Assembly: GCA_963576735.1 (NCBI GenBank)
Contig: OY755176.1
Coordinates: 17,531,423 to 17,595,422 of the forward strand
DNA: 64,000 bases
Direction of reading: 5' to 3'
From: Bedellia somnulentella
Lineage: Eukaryota > Arthropoda > Insecta > Lepidoptera > Bedelliidae
A program made the position numbers and the translations under genes. Positions 32,176 to 44,900 of this stretch are shown here, piece by piece; within the stretch, counting starts at the first letter, position 1; each line of letters starts with the position of its first letter. Under the pieces are notes generated by a model. That model saw nothing but the letters and a program-made list of their open reading frames with translations. It did not search any database and was not told where the DNA came from.

Positions 32176-32262
32176 CATATGCTCACGCCATTAATTCCCT
32201 TTGAGGTAGGCAGAGACTATCGACCGCCACTTCGTAAGATTCTGGAAAACCTCTCTAGCTAT
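32176..32262 (-). mobile_element. LINE 3'-tail fragment
   Basis: The complement of the cgatagtctctgcctac tail, in reverse orientation. Confidence 0.5.
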
Positions 32263-32269
32263 GTTTACA

Positions 32270-32892
32270 TCCATAAATATTTTCATACATACATATTTAT
32301 TCTTTTAGGCGCAAAATTTATTCGTTTCAATGGAACCGAAACTGCAAAAAATAGCCACTCTCTGCCCACTCTTTAGGAATATGAGACAAGCCAGATGAGA
32401 TATTTAGGTCATGAATTAAATGAAAAAAACCATACAACTTCATCTTTATTTATTTTCCATCATCGCACCAGCCGCCTTTACGTTCGGTTGACGAGATACA
32501 ATAATATGCTACGGACTGATCTACATACATTTAAGTTTGAAGCCGCTTTTGTACTTCTGTCTCCCTTTTCATATATTTTGGGATTATATTTTAACAAAAC
32601 ATAGTTTGAATGTGATTTGGAAATCAAGTTTTTGTTTTGTTGTTAAATAAAAACGTTTTTATGGCTTCACCGTACTATATTATTTACATAAAACAGGATA
32701 GAAAATCTAATACTATCTGAAATCAGCTAACTCATAATTTATTTATATTATTTGTTGTAGTTAAGTTTGAACTTACTAGTTGACAAAGCCACTTCAAACT
32801 TAAAATAATGAAGACCAGCAAGTTTTTATAAGTTTTATAAAATACTGATATAACCTTCGTAGGGCGTTAGCCCTTGCAATGGGGTGGTTTCA
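32270..32892. other. intergenic, nothing recognised
   Basis: No supported feature. Confidence 0.4.
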
Positions 32893-33219
32893 TTGAAGTC
32901 TTTGGACAGTTCAAAACAAAATCAAATAATTAACTAGAATCGCCTTTCACCAAAATCGTTGAAGTCTTTGGACAGTTCAAAACAAAATCAAATAATTAAC
33001 TAGAATCGCCTTTCACCAAAATCGTTGAAGTCTTTGGACAGTTCAAAACAAAATCAAATAATTAACTAGAATCGCCTTTCACCAAAATCGTTGAAGTCTT
33101 TGGACAGTTCAAAACAAAATCAAATAATTAACTAGAATCGCCTTTCACCAAAATCGTTGAAATCTTTGGACAGTTCAAAACAAAATCAAATAATTAACTA
33201 GAATCGCCTTTCACCAAAA
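32893..33219. repeat. 66-bp minisatellite, 5 copies
   Basis: The unit starts ttgaagtctttggacagttc and recurs at 32,893, 32,959, 33,025, 33,091 and 33,157. Units are practically identical; one g-to-a change marks the fifth. There are no spacers. Confidence 0.95.
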
Positions 33220-36200
33220 CTAATGCAAAAAGAGGGTAAGACAAATGTAAAAAAAACAAACCGATACCAAATAAGTTATTTTTGTAGATAATCACCCAAA
33301 CTCCCTTTAGATAACATTATATTCATAGATAGTAAGGTAATATATAAAGATATCAAAAAAACATAATGTACAAATTCAAAAACATTCACAATTGGTATAC
33401 CTCATGAATTCAAAATTCAAAACTCCTTTATTTTAAAAAACCAGTATATTAATGATTGGCCATGTGTATACAACATATTCAGAAGCAACAGGGGTTATTG
33501 ACTGCTGTCTACAAAACTCTAAACCAGAATAGCGAAAAAAATTAGATAAAGGATTACAGTAAAAACTGTAAAACGCATATTAAAATAAGGTCATCCGTAA
33601 AGAGTTCAACGCAACCACCTAATTAAGCAGTGTTTCAATACTCTACGAACTACCATTCACAGTCAATAAATTGCCGAAAGTATTTAATCAATATATTTAT
33701 CTTCATGTGACACATTTACATTCACCATTGACAGATAGAGGCAAATTTGGATCTAGGAACTGATATTCAATTTAGAGATAATTAAAGAAATATAATAAGC
33801 GTTCTTTTACATTTTAAGATTCAGGATTTTTCATGTATAAAATCAAATAAGTTATGTTGTAAAAAGACACAACAAATGTACAGACAGAAATATAAATAAA
33901 TAATTTGGACAGTAAAAGTAAAAGAAATACTTCCCATAGGTCTACTTGTTTCGCATAATATTTTATTTAATGTTCACGGCACATAAATATTATTTCCTAT
34001 AAACAAAATCTTAACATCTACAATAACTTCAACAATTATTTATTTTTCGAAAATTATACAGTTTATTTACAAACTTAACAGCTAAGCGGAACTTTACAAA
34101 ATATTAATTAATAAATTCAAAAATTATTTTAAAAGCAAATTCTTTTTAACAAATATTGAAATTTAATTCGAATTAGGTACAATGAGATAAAAATCCCAGC
34201 TGCGTTGATATTATTTAACTAAACATTAAAACCCTACCAAATAAATATCAACAAATAAAAAAATAGTAAAGTAACTTCCGTCAGATTCCTTTTAATTCCA
34301 TCTTATATTCATCATATTAATAATCCATCCACAAAATAGACCCAGCATCAATAAAGATACTTACATAAATTCATATTTACTCTGACGCGGATACATTTTT
34401 ACTGTTTCATCCCATTATGCAGCAATAGACATACATTAGATGAAGACATAAAACGAACTGAGTCTATCAGGTTCCTAAAAACTATTAGACTGGTGGTCTT
34501 TGCTTTACAAGTATCACTGCAATTCAAAATACAAACGCAATAAAATTTTGAGTTATTCCTATCTGCAACTCTACAACCGCGCCCCGAAAGAGTCTTCATG
34601 GAAACGAGTGTCCTATAGACACATTAGCTCATACATTTAAAGAGCTTATTCCATTACACTTTGTCGTTGCTGAATTCAGACGTCCTTCGAAGTTACTGCC
34701 GCATACGCTTTTTATTCCACTACACAAATTTCAGTTTGAACGTTATTCCACTAGTCTGAATTCAGATTCTGTGGCTTTCAGACGTCTTCATTCAGACAAA
34801 TGAAATAAGCTCTTAAGGGTGGCAGATAGTAATAACTCTAAAATTGTATTGTTATATAATTATGCCAGTGGTTATTTAACATAAAGGTATGTCATCTATT
34901 TTGTGTTGGTGTTTCATATTTAACATTACAATTCATAACGCAACATAACCTTTTGCTCTTAATAATGAATAGAACACAAAAGCAATTAATTATATTTGAA
35001 TTTCAGCTATTTATCAACTGTGCTTTTTATCTTGTCGAGCGACACTTCAAGCCCTATTTTTCTATTACTGTAACCGCTCAGTATTATTTATAGAAAAGTG
35101 AAAATTTTAATACTTAGATCTCGGTAATATTTTATTAGGATTTAAATATTCACTAGGTGGCAATATAAAGTTGCCGATTTAGTTAATTCCCTAAATAAAT
35201 ATGAACTTTATACATTGCGACTAAATTGATATGAGGAAAAGTCTATAACGACAGTTGATACATACGAGCACAGCCCTCAGGTTCAAATGACTTATCAACC
35301 AAATCAAATTTCAGATCTAAGATTTAAAATATTCACTTATAAATTCGAATTTTTAATTAATACATGTAAGGATAGAGCTGTAGTAGAAAATAAATTTGTA
35401 TAAACAACATAAAATTCAAACTTTATTTCTCGTTAATAAATAAAGAATAATTTATTTCTTGTCCCGGGGATAGAAGAATTCTCCGACATTAAAGGGGGTT
35501 CTGAAAGATAGTTAGTTATTGGATAATGAACAGCCGAAACTATTGATCTTCTGTATTATGAAGCACCTACCGTATAGCCGTATAAATCAACCCCGTCAAC
35601 TGGTAAATAAGTCAGAAAAATCAGAACTAAGTTTTTTTCGATGTTATGCCTCATCATTAGCAAACTCGGTCCACAGACCGAATATAAGAGTTAAAATGAA
35701 GTAACGGCATTGTAATAAATAAACCGTTTTGTTTCTTTCGCAAGATATATGATGATAGATTGCTACTCTTGCTGCAACTGTTATAAACTTATTAATCATA
35801 ATCGGTACATCAATTCAAAATAACACGCTAGAAAAGTTTAAAAAGATTATTATTTAGATAACATAGAACATTGTAGGAAATTAGCACGTTGTTAAAAGTA
35901 GGATTGCTATACGCGCCACCTAGCGGTTATTTTATAAAACGCACTGACATGCGGTTCGGATTTATTTTCAATCGATAGCATAGTAGTAGCGCTTTCCCAA
36001 TTCAGCTCTTTTCAATAGTAATTTTCATACTAAAAGATGGTTAGCTTATAGTATTACTTCACATATGGGTGAATATTGTAATAACATGATCAAGTGGCAA
36101 TTTATAACGATGCAGTAAGTATAAAGATACAAACACACCCTACTTCAAAGAATTAGTTTTTGGGAATAGAATCGTTTAAAATTAAAAATATAAAATTGTT

Positions 36201-38553
36201 GGTGTATTATCTCAAGATAAATATTTTGTAAGAGCTAAAAGCAATACCGGTACCACATCTCTATCCTATGTACTTGAAATTAAATTTAGTATTATTTATT
36301 CCGGTTGGCGATTTCTACCACAGAGGGCTTTGAAGGTAGTAAAAGCTGGAAAAATACACTTGTTAAAATGACTTAACATTATTTTAGGATAAAATGGATA
36401 ATGTAGGATATAATGGAAAATTTGTATGTAGTATTTTTCAATATAAATAGTTATTTAATTCAAGCAATTGATCTGTCAAATCAGTCAGCATTAATTAACT
36501 GACAGTGTCTTCTACTTTATATTATTTATTTAGGAAATATAGATATGAGTGTCGCTTATAACAATTATTTTATATTTATATTATTACTTATATATTTCTA
36601 TCTATATTCATTTCATCTCTATAGATTAACATCGTTTTACATTCAAAAAGCGTCACTATAAATTTCCGAACACAAGTTAGAACTAAACATATCTAAGAAG
36701 AACTGGGCGATCAATTTATTTATCATATCATATGCACTTTTTCTATAATATCTGCTTTAAAGATTCGTTCTACTTATTTAAGTTACATAAAGCTGTAAAA
36801 TACATCTTAAATTTTATTTAAAAAGATGTCAACAAACAAGTCGTCCGGGAGGAAATACAATCAATACAGTAACAATTAAAAATAAAATGTATCAAAAAAC
36901 GTGTTGTGTCCCGTATCAGTCATTACAATTTGTGCAAAAAATTGTTATTTAACATTCACATCTATCAACAAGTGTCTTGAAGTGTTGCTCAAGTGTGGGT
37001 TGCCATGCTGTCTCCAAAAGACATTTGAACGAGTGTATACTAAGCTTAATATCAAAAACGGACCAATCATGGCAGTGATTACTGATCAGTGCTGTCATTG
37101 GTCGATTTGAAAATAGAGCGGGAATATTCTCGGTCGTCTTTTCAAATTTGACTATGAAATTATTGTTCTAGTTTCTACTAGTTTAATATGGGTATACAAA
37201 ACATTAATATTAATTTGTTTGGAACATTATTTTCATGTTATGGGACATATGAATAAAATAAAGTGTAAGAAATTGAATTTAAGTATACATGGATTTCGCC
37301 TTAGGTTATAATTCCTAAAAAAGTTAATTTAGACTGTTTTAAAAATTAAATGTTTGTTTTTGTAATATTATTTAGTAAATTATTATAAATACATAAGATC
37401 ATAATTCGTTTTCGTGATTAATTTAATAAATTCTCAGAACTTTTAACTATACGAGATCAACGAATACATTTAACTATAACCTGCGCATATTTTATTAGAA
37501 GTATTTAGTAAATTTTAGAAACCCTACAATAAAATAACCTTGTACATCAACATTCTTATGTAGTAACCATCATGCCAACGCATGTGTTAATCGATGTCAC
37601 CTAAAATGAAAATATGTATAACAGCGCCCTCTTTTAGCATAAATTTAAAACGCTGACAAAATCGATAAAGTTAATTCTCATGTGCTAATTCTACAGAAAC
37701 CGCTAATCATTACACTGATATGGTCTCAGTCTCGAAACAACATCTTGCCTAGCAATATTAGAAAGAAAACTATTAAAACCGACATATACAGAATATACGT
37801 ACATTCAGATCAACAATCAAATCATTGAGTAACAAAAATTCAAAACTTACTGAAGTCAAAAAAATGAATTCAAGAAAGCATTAATTGTCCATCGTGGAAT
37901 GTTTTATTTTCTACCAGTTAGTATCGATTTCAATAGTTACTCTTTCTGCTCTATCTACTTCACCTACCAACTCATTTATACCTCATACACTCTTTATAAA
38001 TTATTTAATTAATTTCTATATTGTCCTTATATTTTACTACTAGTAGTATATAGCATTATTTAAAGCTATAACAATACATAATAAAAATTGTCACCCCAAT
38101 TTGATTATTCCTTACACATTATCTTAAAATAATGTGCATTTAAGGAACATATCAGTATTTTGTTTGTTATACTATAAGTGTTAATTTTTCACACCAAAAA
38201 TTATATCTTATAAATGAGCTACAAACAAAACGGGTTAAATTAGTTATTATGACTGTGAGCAGATATAATTTGTTTCTTAGAGAAACGTTAAAGAGTGTCC
38301 GAGATATACTTAAGTCACAAGATATGTCGGTTACATGATTGCTGCGCCCCGCGGTCCGCCCGACCCCGGCCACACGAACAGAGCTAACGATAAATACATT
38401 ATAAAATATGTACATCAGATACATTTCAATATGACTACAACTACTGGACGGGGCTCGGGCGGGAGCTCGTTACATACGATACTACCGATACCGACATAAA
38501 CAATGTTAGCACTCATCGTTTTGTTACAAAATTGACTAGAATCTTCTAGAGCA
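33220..38553 (-). other. gene-free AT-rich stretch; near part is the probable syd-1 3' UTR
   Basis: No exon, RNA or known repeat was recognised over 5.3 kb, unusual for this repeat-rich window. Downstream of the syd-1 stop (minus strand) an ATTAAA variant lies at 38,009-38,004. The first canonical AATAAA lies at 37,908-37,903, about 650 nt after the stop. Either could end the transcript, but neuronal genes often have longer 3' UTRs, so the true end is open. Confidence 0.35.
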
Positions 38554-38954
38554 CTACGCGTTCGTTGCCGGGGGAGAGAATATGTCGGTTGACCTCCATG
38601 CTTCGGCTTCGGCCTCCGCGTCGTACTGCTGAAGGAACGGATTAGTTGAACTGAACCTTGGGGTCAGACCGCCGTTGGATCCGACGGTGTTTAGAGTGAC
38701 AGCTAATCCTGCTGAAGTTCCTGGGATGGCCGATCGAGGTGACTCTCGCGAGTCCTTGCCCATTATATGTCTTGGTGAGTCGCGGGGAGTGTTTCTCGGA
38801 GAGTCTCGGGGCGAGGCTCGCGGAGAGTTGCGGATGGAAGCGCCAGAGCCGAGCTTGACTGTGTCTGCGGGGGACGCGGGGGAGGGGGAGCTACTGCTGG
38901 ACGCGGGGGGGGACGCGGCGCGCGGCGACGTGGGACGATATTGGCCGCCCTTGG
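38554..38954 (-). CDS. syd-1: syd-1 last coding exon
   Basis: Residues 1147-1279 and stop. The phase requires the acceptor ctctcatcag|CC, 15 nt inside an alternative tttgcag. Encodes a Ser/Pro/Ala tract, a short [19 protein letters not shown] repeat, and the C-terminus [20 protein letters not shown]...[10 protein letters not shown]-rich and clearly coding. Confidence 0.82.
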
Positions 38955-41900
38955 CTGATGAGAGAACCTGCAAATATTCATAAAAATACTTAGCTGGAAA
39001 TAAGAAAAAAATATTAAAACAATTTCAGTGGAACTTGACAAAAACTTTGACCATCCAACCAATGACATGACACACAAAACCATGACATTCGTGTTTAAAA
39101 TAATCACAAAAACATATGAAAACGGTGCAAGAAGCTTTGGCAAAAGCATGATAATAAATGAACAATATTAATACTATGGTAAGCACAATAAAAACATAAA
39201 AAACACCTTTGTAATTTGTGCATTGGTGCAAACGTTCCAGTTTTGTAAACGTATTGTTATAATGATAAAGTTAGATTTAGATATTCCTTTTTCATATTTC
39301 AATCATAATAAGTTACCGTCCATTTAAAACAATATTACAAACTATCTTCTAATTCACCACTCATTTTAAAACAAGGATTTACTACAAGCTGTGTTCCTTT
39401 TTTTTTATTTTGAATACGCATATCACGTCAAATATATTTTCAGTAAATGTAGAATTTTACAAGCGTATTAAATGATATGAATAATGTGGGTGATGAACCT
39501 CTAATATCTTTGTGTAACCTTAGCCATTTTTGCCATAATAGTCCATTGATCTATGTAATATAAACTGCGCTGTTTCTCAATTTCCCGAAATTCTTTTGAC
39601 TATTCTCTTCCCTTACATCAGTAAGGATGGATGATGGAAGAATCTCTACTCCTGCTATAAGAAGTTCTTCTTAATAATTTGATGATTGTGAATATATGTG
39701 TATATGTAATTACATGTGCGGGCGGCGAGCGGTCGATTCCGAGTCGAGCCGAGAGAGCTGGCTGCGGAGATGCTGCTGATGCTGCCGCTGGATGCCGATA
39801 TGGACTGACTGAGAGCGGAGCTCGGCCTACAACATACAGCTTGCATCAATATACTCCTCAATGGTACAAGGAAATTTAGTAAGATAAGATACAGCTTATA
39901 AAAGGCGATTGATGAATTTATAGGTTGAAATTTTAAGGCATATAATATTAATAAGTGAGAGTTTATTCATTCATCATGATGTTATTAAAATTATTTTAAT
40001 GATAGATTTAGGTAGTGACCATTGTATAATTATAACATTGGTTTGTGTTGCTCACCAAGAATCAACCGTTGTTAGCAAAAGAGTGAAACAGTATGCTTTG
40101 AAATGAAAGTGGTAAGTGTAGTGAAGGAGAAATGGTCGAGAACGAAGTTTATGAATTGGCTGAAGCTAGTGTTCAGTGAGGAGAAAATAGAAAGAAAGAT
40201 AACTTAAATTTAATAATGAAAGATATTAAAAATAAACAAACATAACTACAGGAGTCTGCAACAAAGTATAGCAGTAAAATTGAAACCCAAGATTTTCTTA
40301 TACAAGAGGAAGATTGGATCGAGGGAGAATGTCATAAGAAAAAGAAGTGAAAATAACCTTGGGAGAGAGTGTGTGAGGCCGCTGGCGACGGGCTGGCTCT
40401 GCTTCCACGCGTTGCGCTCGCTGGCTCGCCGCGCCGAACTGTCTACAAACGTACACGCGTTACGGCGCCGGCTAAACGTTAATACATCCACATAGAGGTT
40501 CTGTAAAGCATGCGTGTAATATGTGCCGACTAGGAAAGCTGTCAGTTATGTGCCAGAGTTGTGACAGTTAGTGCTTGTTTGTGTCATGAGATTTAGAGTT
40601 ATCTTTAATATCGTTTTTATAGAGACGCGATTCAAGAATTGCTGCATGCAAGAGTAACACGGACGATTACATTACCTGAACGCTTGGGCGGAGGCCATAT
40701 TTGGAGAAGACATTGCAGAGCGTGTATCGGTCTTTGATAGTCTATTTCTGTTGCTGGTTGAGCGTGAAGCATCAGAGGTGGAGCCATTGCAACAGCCAAA
40801 TGTTGTGGGGACATTTTATTCCGATCTTGCGCGGCCACTACCAAGGCTAAATGGTCGAGGAGGAAGACCAATGTTGCTCTTGCTGCTCTCGGTAGACATT
40901 CTACTATTGATGCCATTAGTCTTGCATTGCCTTCTCTATCATCTGGTAGACAGACACCTGTAAAATATTATACAAATGTAACAGATTTGTTTTGAACTTA
41001 ACGTGTCTCTATTTTATATTGGATAGCCTCAGTGAGTGAAACACTTTTGATTGTTATTTGATTACTTTTACTAATTACGAGTATTTTACAATGACGCTTA
41101 ATGAGTGAAAGTATGTTTTGTTTTGCTCTGTATTTGATTTGGTAAATAATATATTAGATTTTTTAAATTTTTTAATCAATAATTTAGTACAGTTTAGTTT
41201 TATTCTTGTTAATTCTCACCTAAAGCATCCAGTGTCATTTGGTACAAACACCGACTGAACAGAGGCTGCGGCAACTCCCGAAGATAATCTTTGAGCAGTC
41301 CCGTGATGACGTTGATGTCTGGTACGGAATCTGGCGCCAGCTCTACTCCTCTGGCATTGCGCTCGAATGCTTCTCGGAGAATACGCTTTTTACTTGCTGA
41401 TCCACATAAGCGGTAGAGACCTGTCAAAACAAATAAATAAGTTCAAATTACATATTTTAAAAGTCATGGCCAGCTTTCCTGGCATAGGCTTATTTTATGA
41501 ATCTTTGTACTTTTGAAAAGCTTTGTACTTCAGCATAAAGAAAACTTAATTCACAAATTTGATTCACTCAACTCAATTTATTGAATACAAATCGGACAGT
41601 ATCCTTCCTTAATCATATAAAACATTCTCGTCCTCTTTACAACACTAGATGTAGTAACTCAAAGCCTAGATATGGTTCATAAATTACATTACTAATACAC
41701 CTTTCTTTTTAACAGGATTTCCGCCCTGGATTTAGCATAGACAAGATATAGACAATTACGTCTACAGACGCCTCTACTCCAGCTGTGTAATGCCGGCTTA
41801 GAACAGCGCTACCCCATTTCTTCCCGTGTACTTAAGAGGCGACTACGGGTGTTGGGACTTGGCGATGCGGTTGGAGACCCATTACCAACAACCTTTATTT

Positions 41901-44900
41901 CACCATCTTTTAATAATAATAATATAATAATAATTTATTTAAATTCCAATTGCACAATTACAGATTTATATAGTTTACAGAGTAGGTTGAGTGCAACATT
42001 TAACCGTGTTTACATTATTGATAATATTGGTAGCCCCTACACTAGGCCTAGCCTGTATCGTGGGGGCCCGTAATACGACTTAGTAAGACGTAAGTTTGAG
42101 ATACAACCATTGTAACGTACAAAACAAAATAATTATTAAATGAGTTTAATTTATACAAAATCTAAGAGAAATTGTCTATTAAATAAAAGTAATGTAAAGA
42201 AAATTAACAATAGTAAAACTGTGAGAAAATAAAAACAAAAAACTATTTTATTAAACGTTATTTGCTGTGAGTTTGTGTGTGTATGTGTTTGCGTGAGTTA
42301 GTGAGTGTGAGATAGAGAGTAAAGATGTGTGTTTGTGTGTGTATGTCAGAGTGTGAGTAAATGCTATATTATATTAAAGTTGTGTCATTTATTGGTCATT
42401 AATAGTTCTTCCGTGGTAATGTAATCTAGCTGTAAGAGATGTTTTGTTACAGCTTGTTTAGCTTCCCTAGCAGTAGATTTAATAATATCACTTGCTTTCA
42501 CTAATTTATTAAATACCAAGGGAGCTAAAAAACTTTCTCCACGCAATTGCCAAAAGTCCTTAGCTCTGGCTACTCCGTCTACGGATTTAATACCGTAAGT
42601 ATAGGTATGTATGTACACGCTACTCAACACTATCTAAATCGCTCGCACTTCACACCACCATTTCACCTCACTTATCCTTACACAACTTCAACAACCTCCA
42701 TCAACTCACCAATAATATCAAGTCCGCGCCTCTCAATCTCCTCCACACACCGCCTCACTATAGCGGGCACGGGCGGCGCGCCGGCCGGCCGGGTTTCCCG
42801 CGCTACCACGGCGTCGAGCTCCGCGCCGAACAGCGCATGCGCGGACCGCGGCGGCCCCCGCCCCGCGCGACGGAATAGTTCCGACGGCGTCGTGTGCCGC
42901 ACGCGGATGTATAGCGTGCCGCGGGGCTCCATCTGGTGGGAGATAGTATTCATTAGTTAGCTCTATTTTGAAGTGGACTTATTAACCTGTGTTCTTGGAC
43001 TAAGAAAATCTCTAGACGCCGAGTGCGAAACACGCTTTGAGAAATTAATAATTAAACCAATATATAGAACTTTTAAAAACCTTATCTAATAAAACTGTTC
43101 TAGTATTATAGCATCTGAGCTACAACAGTCATACCCAAGTAGACCTGACCACAAGCCACTTAAACAACAAAACAATTTTACATCATAAAAAGCCCTACCT
43201 TCAAAGCCAACTGATGCGAGGCTGACCGCGCCAGCAAGTCGGGCAGGGTGACGGCGCCGCGGTAGCACAGCTTGTGGCGGTGCTGCGGGTCCCACGAGTA
43301 CACCAGCACGTCCAGCTGCTTGTTCTCTACCAGCTCCAGCTCGAACGACTCGTCCCAGTCAAATTGGAGCTCGCCGGTTCGCACCTGTGGGAGATTTGAA
43401 ATAGGTTATAAACTGTGAATTCTATAAGCAGGAATTTAAATTATTGTAGACATCTCAGCATGAGTTATCTAATAAAATTCACGCTAAAACTGCTGAGGTG
43501 TACCTCAAAAATACACATCACACTGTTAGATTGATCATGATAATGGTGGTCAAGTAAATAGACAAAGATTAAAGTCTATCATAATCTCACACAAACATAC
43601 ACTATACACGCAGCAACAAATTCCAAAAAAGAGTAGCCCGAGTAGTAAAATAAAAGATAGTTGGTGATGGGTCCCCATCCGCATCGTGATAGGCATTAAG
43701 CCACATCATTCAACAATCACTTAAAAATCTTCAATATTCAAGAGTTGAGTTTATGCTATAGTAAGCCTAAAAAAAGTTAAAACTAGCTTTGGCTTATAAT
43801 AATTGGATAATATTAAAACGCTTTTATTGTTATAAAATTGGGAATCACAAAATCAAATACCATTTGCCTAAAGAAGAAAACTCACCACAGTCCTAGCTTT
43901 ATGCACCCGATCACATTCAAGAACGCAATACAAGTCCCGTGGTGCGACTGGCGGCTGCGCCGGCGCTAGAGGTCCCGACGGCGGCGACCCCGGCGAGGAC
44001 CCGGATGGCGACGGTCTGAGACCCCGACCCGCTAGCAGGTGAACCCAGAGCATTCCTGATACGCCGCCGGCGATCCGAGACAAACCAGTCATAGACGATG
44101 ACAGTCCGGCGCTTGGTTTCTCCACTTTGTATTTTAGGAACTCTGGAATTGAATTAATAGATTTGCATTAATTTGTGGATATATTTAGGTTCCATTTGTG
44201 AATATAAAAGTTTATGTTCTTTGGCGTTGTCACTAGTATTATGAATCATAAAATAAAATGTTATATGAGAAGTAATTTTGCCGGAGGAGGTTTTGCCGTT
44301 CAAAAAATGTTAGTTTTTAACTTAATTTTGAAGAATAAACTTTTTGACTTTTGACTTTTTTTGAGGTGACAAATGAGTTCAATTAGTGTTTTTAACAACT
44401 CTATTACGTCACTTAACGAAACATTACCAAATACCAAAAAAACATATAGTCGTCTATTTCATGATTACTAGCTCAGACTATTTACAATGTTTTAACATAA
44501 TTATTCGTATCTTAATCGTATGACCGGCACTCGGTGGTCAGCTGCCGAACTGTCTACTGCTCGACAAAGACTCGTGTTGAGTCGAAACGCGTCGCATATT
44601 TGTGGTTGCCTGTGATTTTCGCTTGCGGGTGTGTGTGTGTGGTGCACTGTCTGCTTTTCGATTTCTTGTAAATGGGAGGGCGGGCGGTGCACAGTGCATG
44701 TGGCATGAAGACTGCAGGTATTTAGCGGAATAAAGCGAAGAAATTTATTAATATTAGTATTGCTATGGATTTCCGCAAAGTAACGCCTGATTCAATCCAA
44801 CTAGGCAGATATTATCTACAATTATTTAATTAACGCCATACAGAAACAACTTCAATTATTGCAAATGAAAACATACGTACCACTAGGATTGATATCCAAA

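Noticed and set aside
22745..33219. CRISPR-like array (53-bp and 66-bp repeats)
   Set aside because: The units abut directly with no unique spacers, and the genome is eukaryotic.
40358..40497. Reading syd-1 exon 19 from the acceptor at 40,498 or in the frame starting at 40,438
   Set aside because: The first brings a stop in the phase delivered by exon 18; the second has lower GC at third positions and forces the wrong frame in the next exon.
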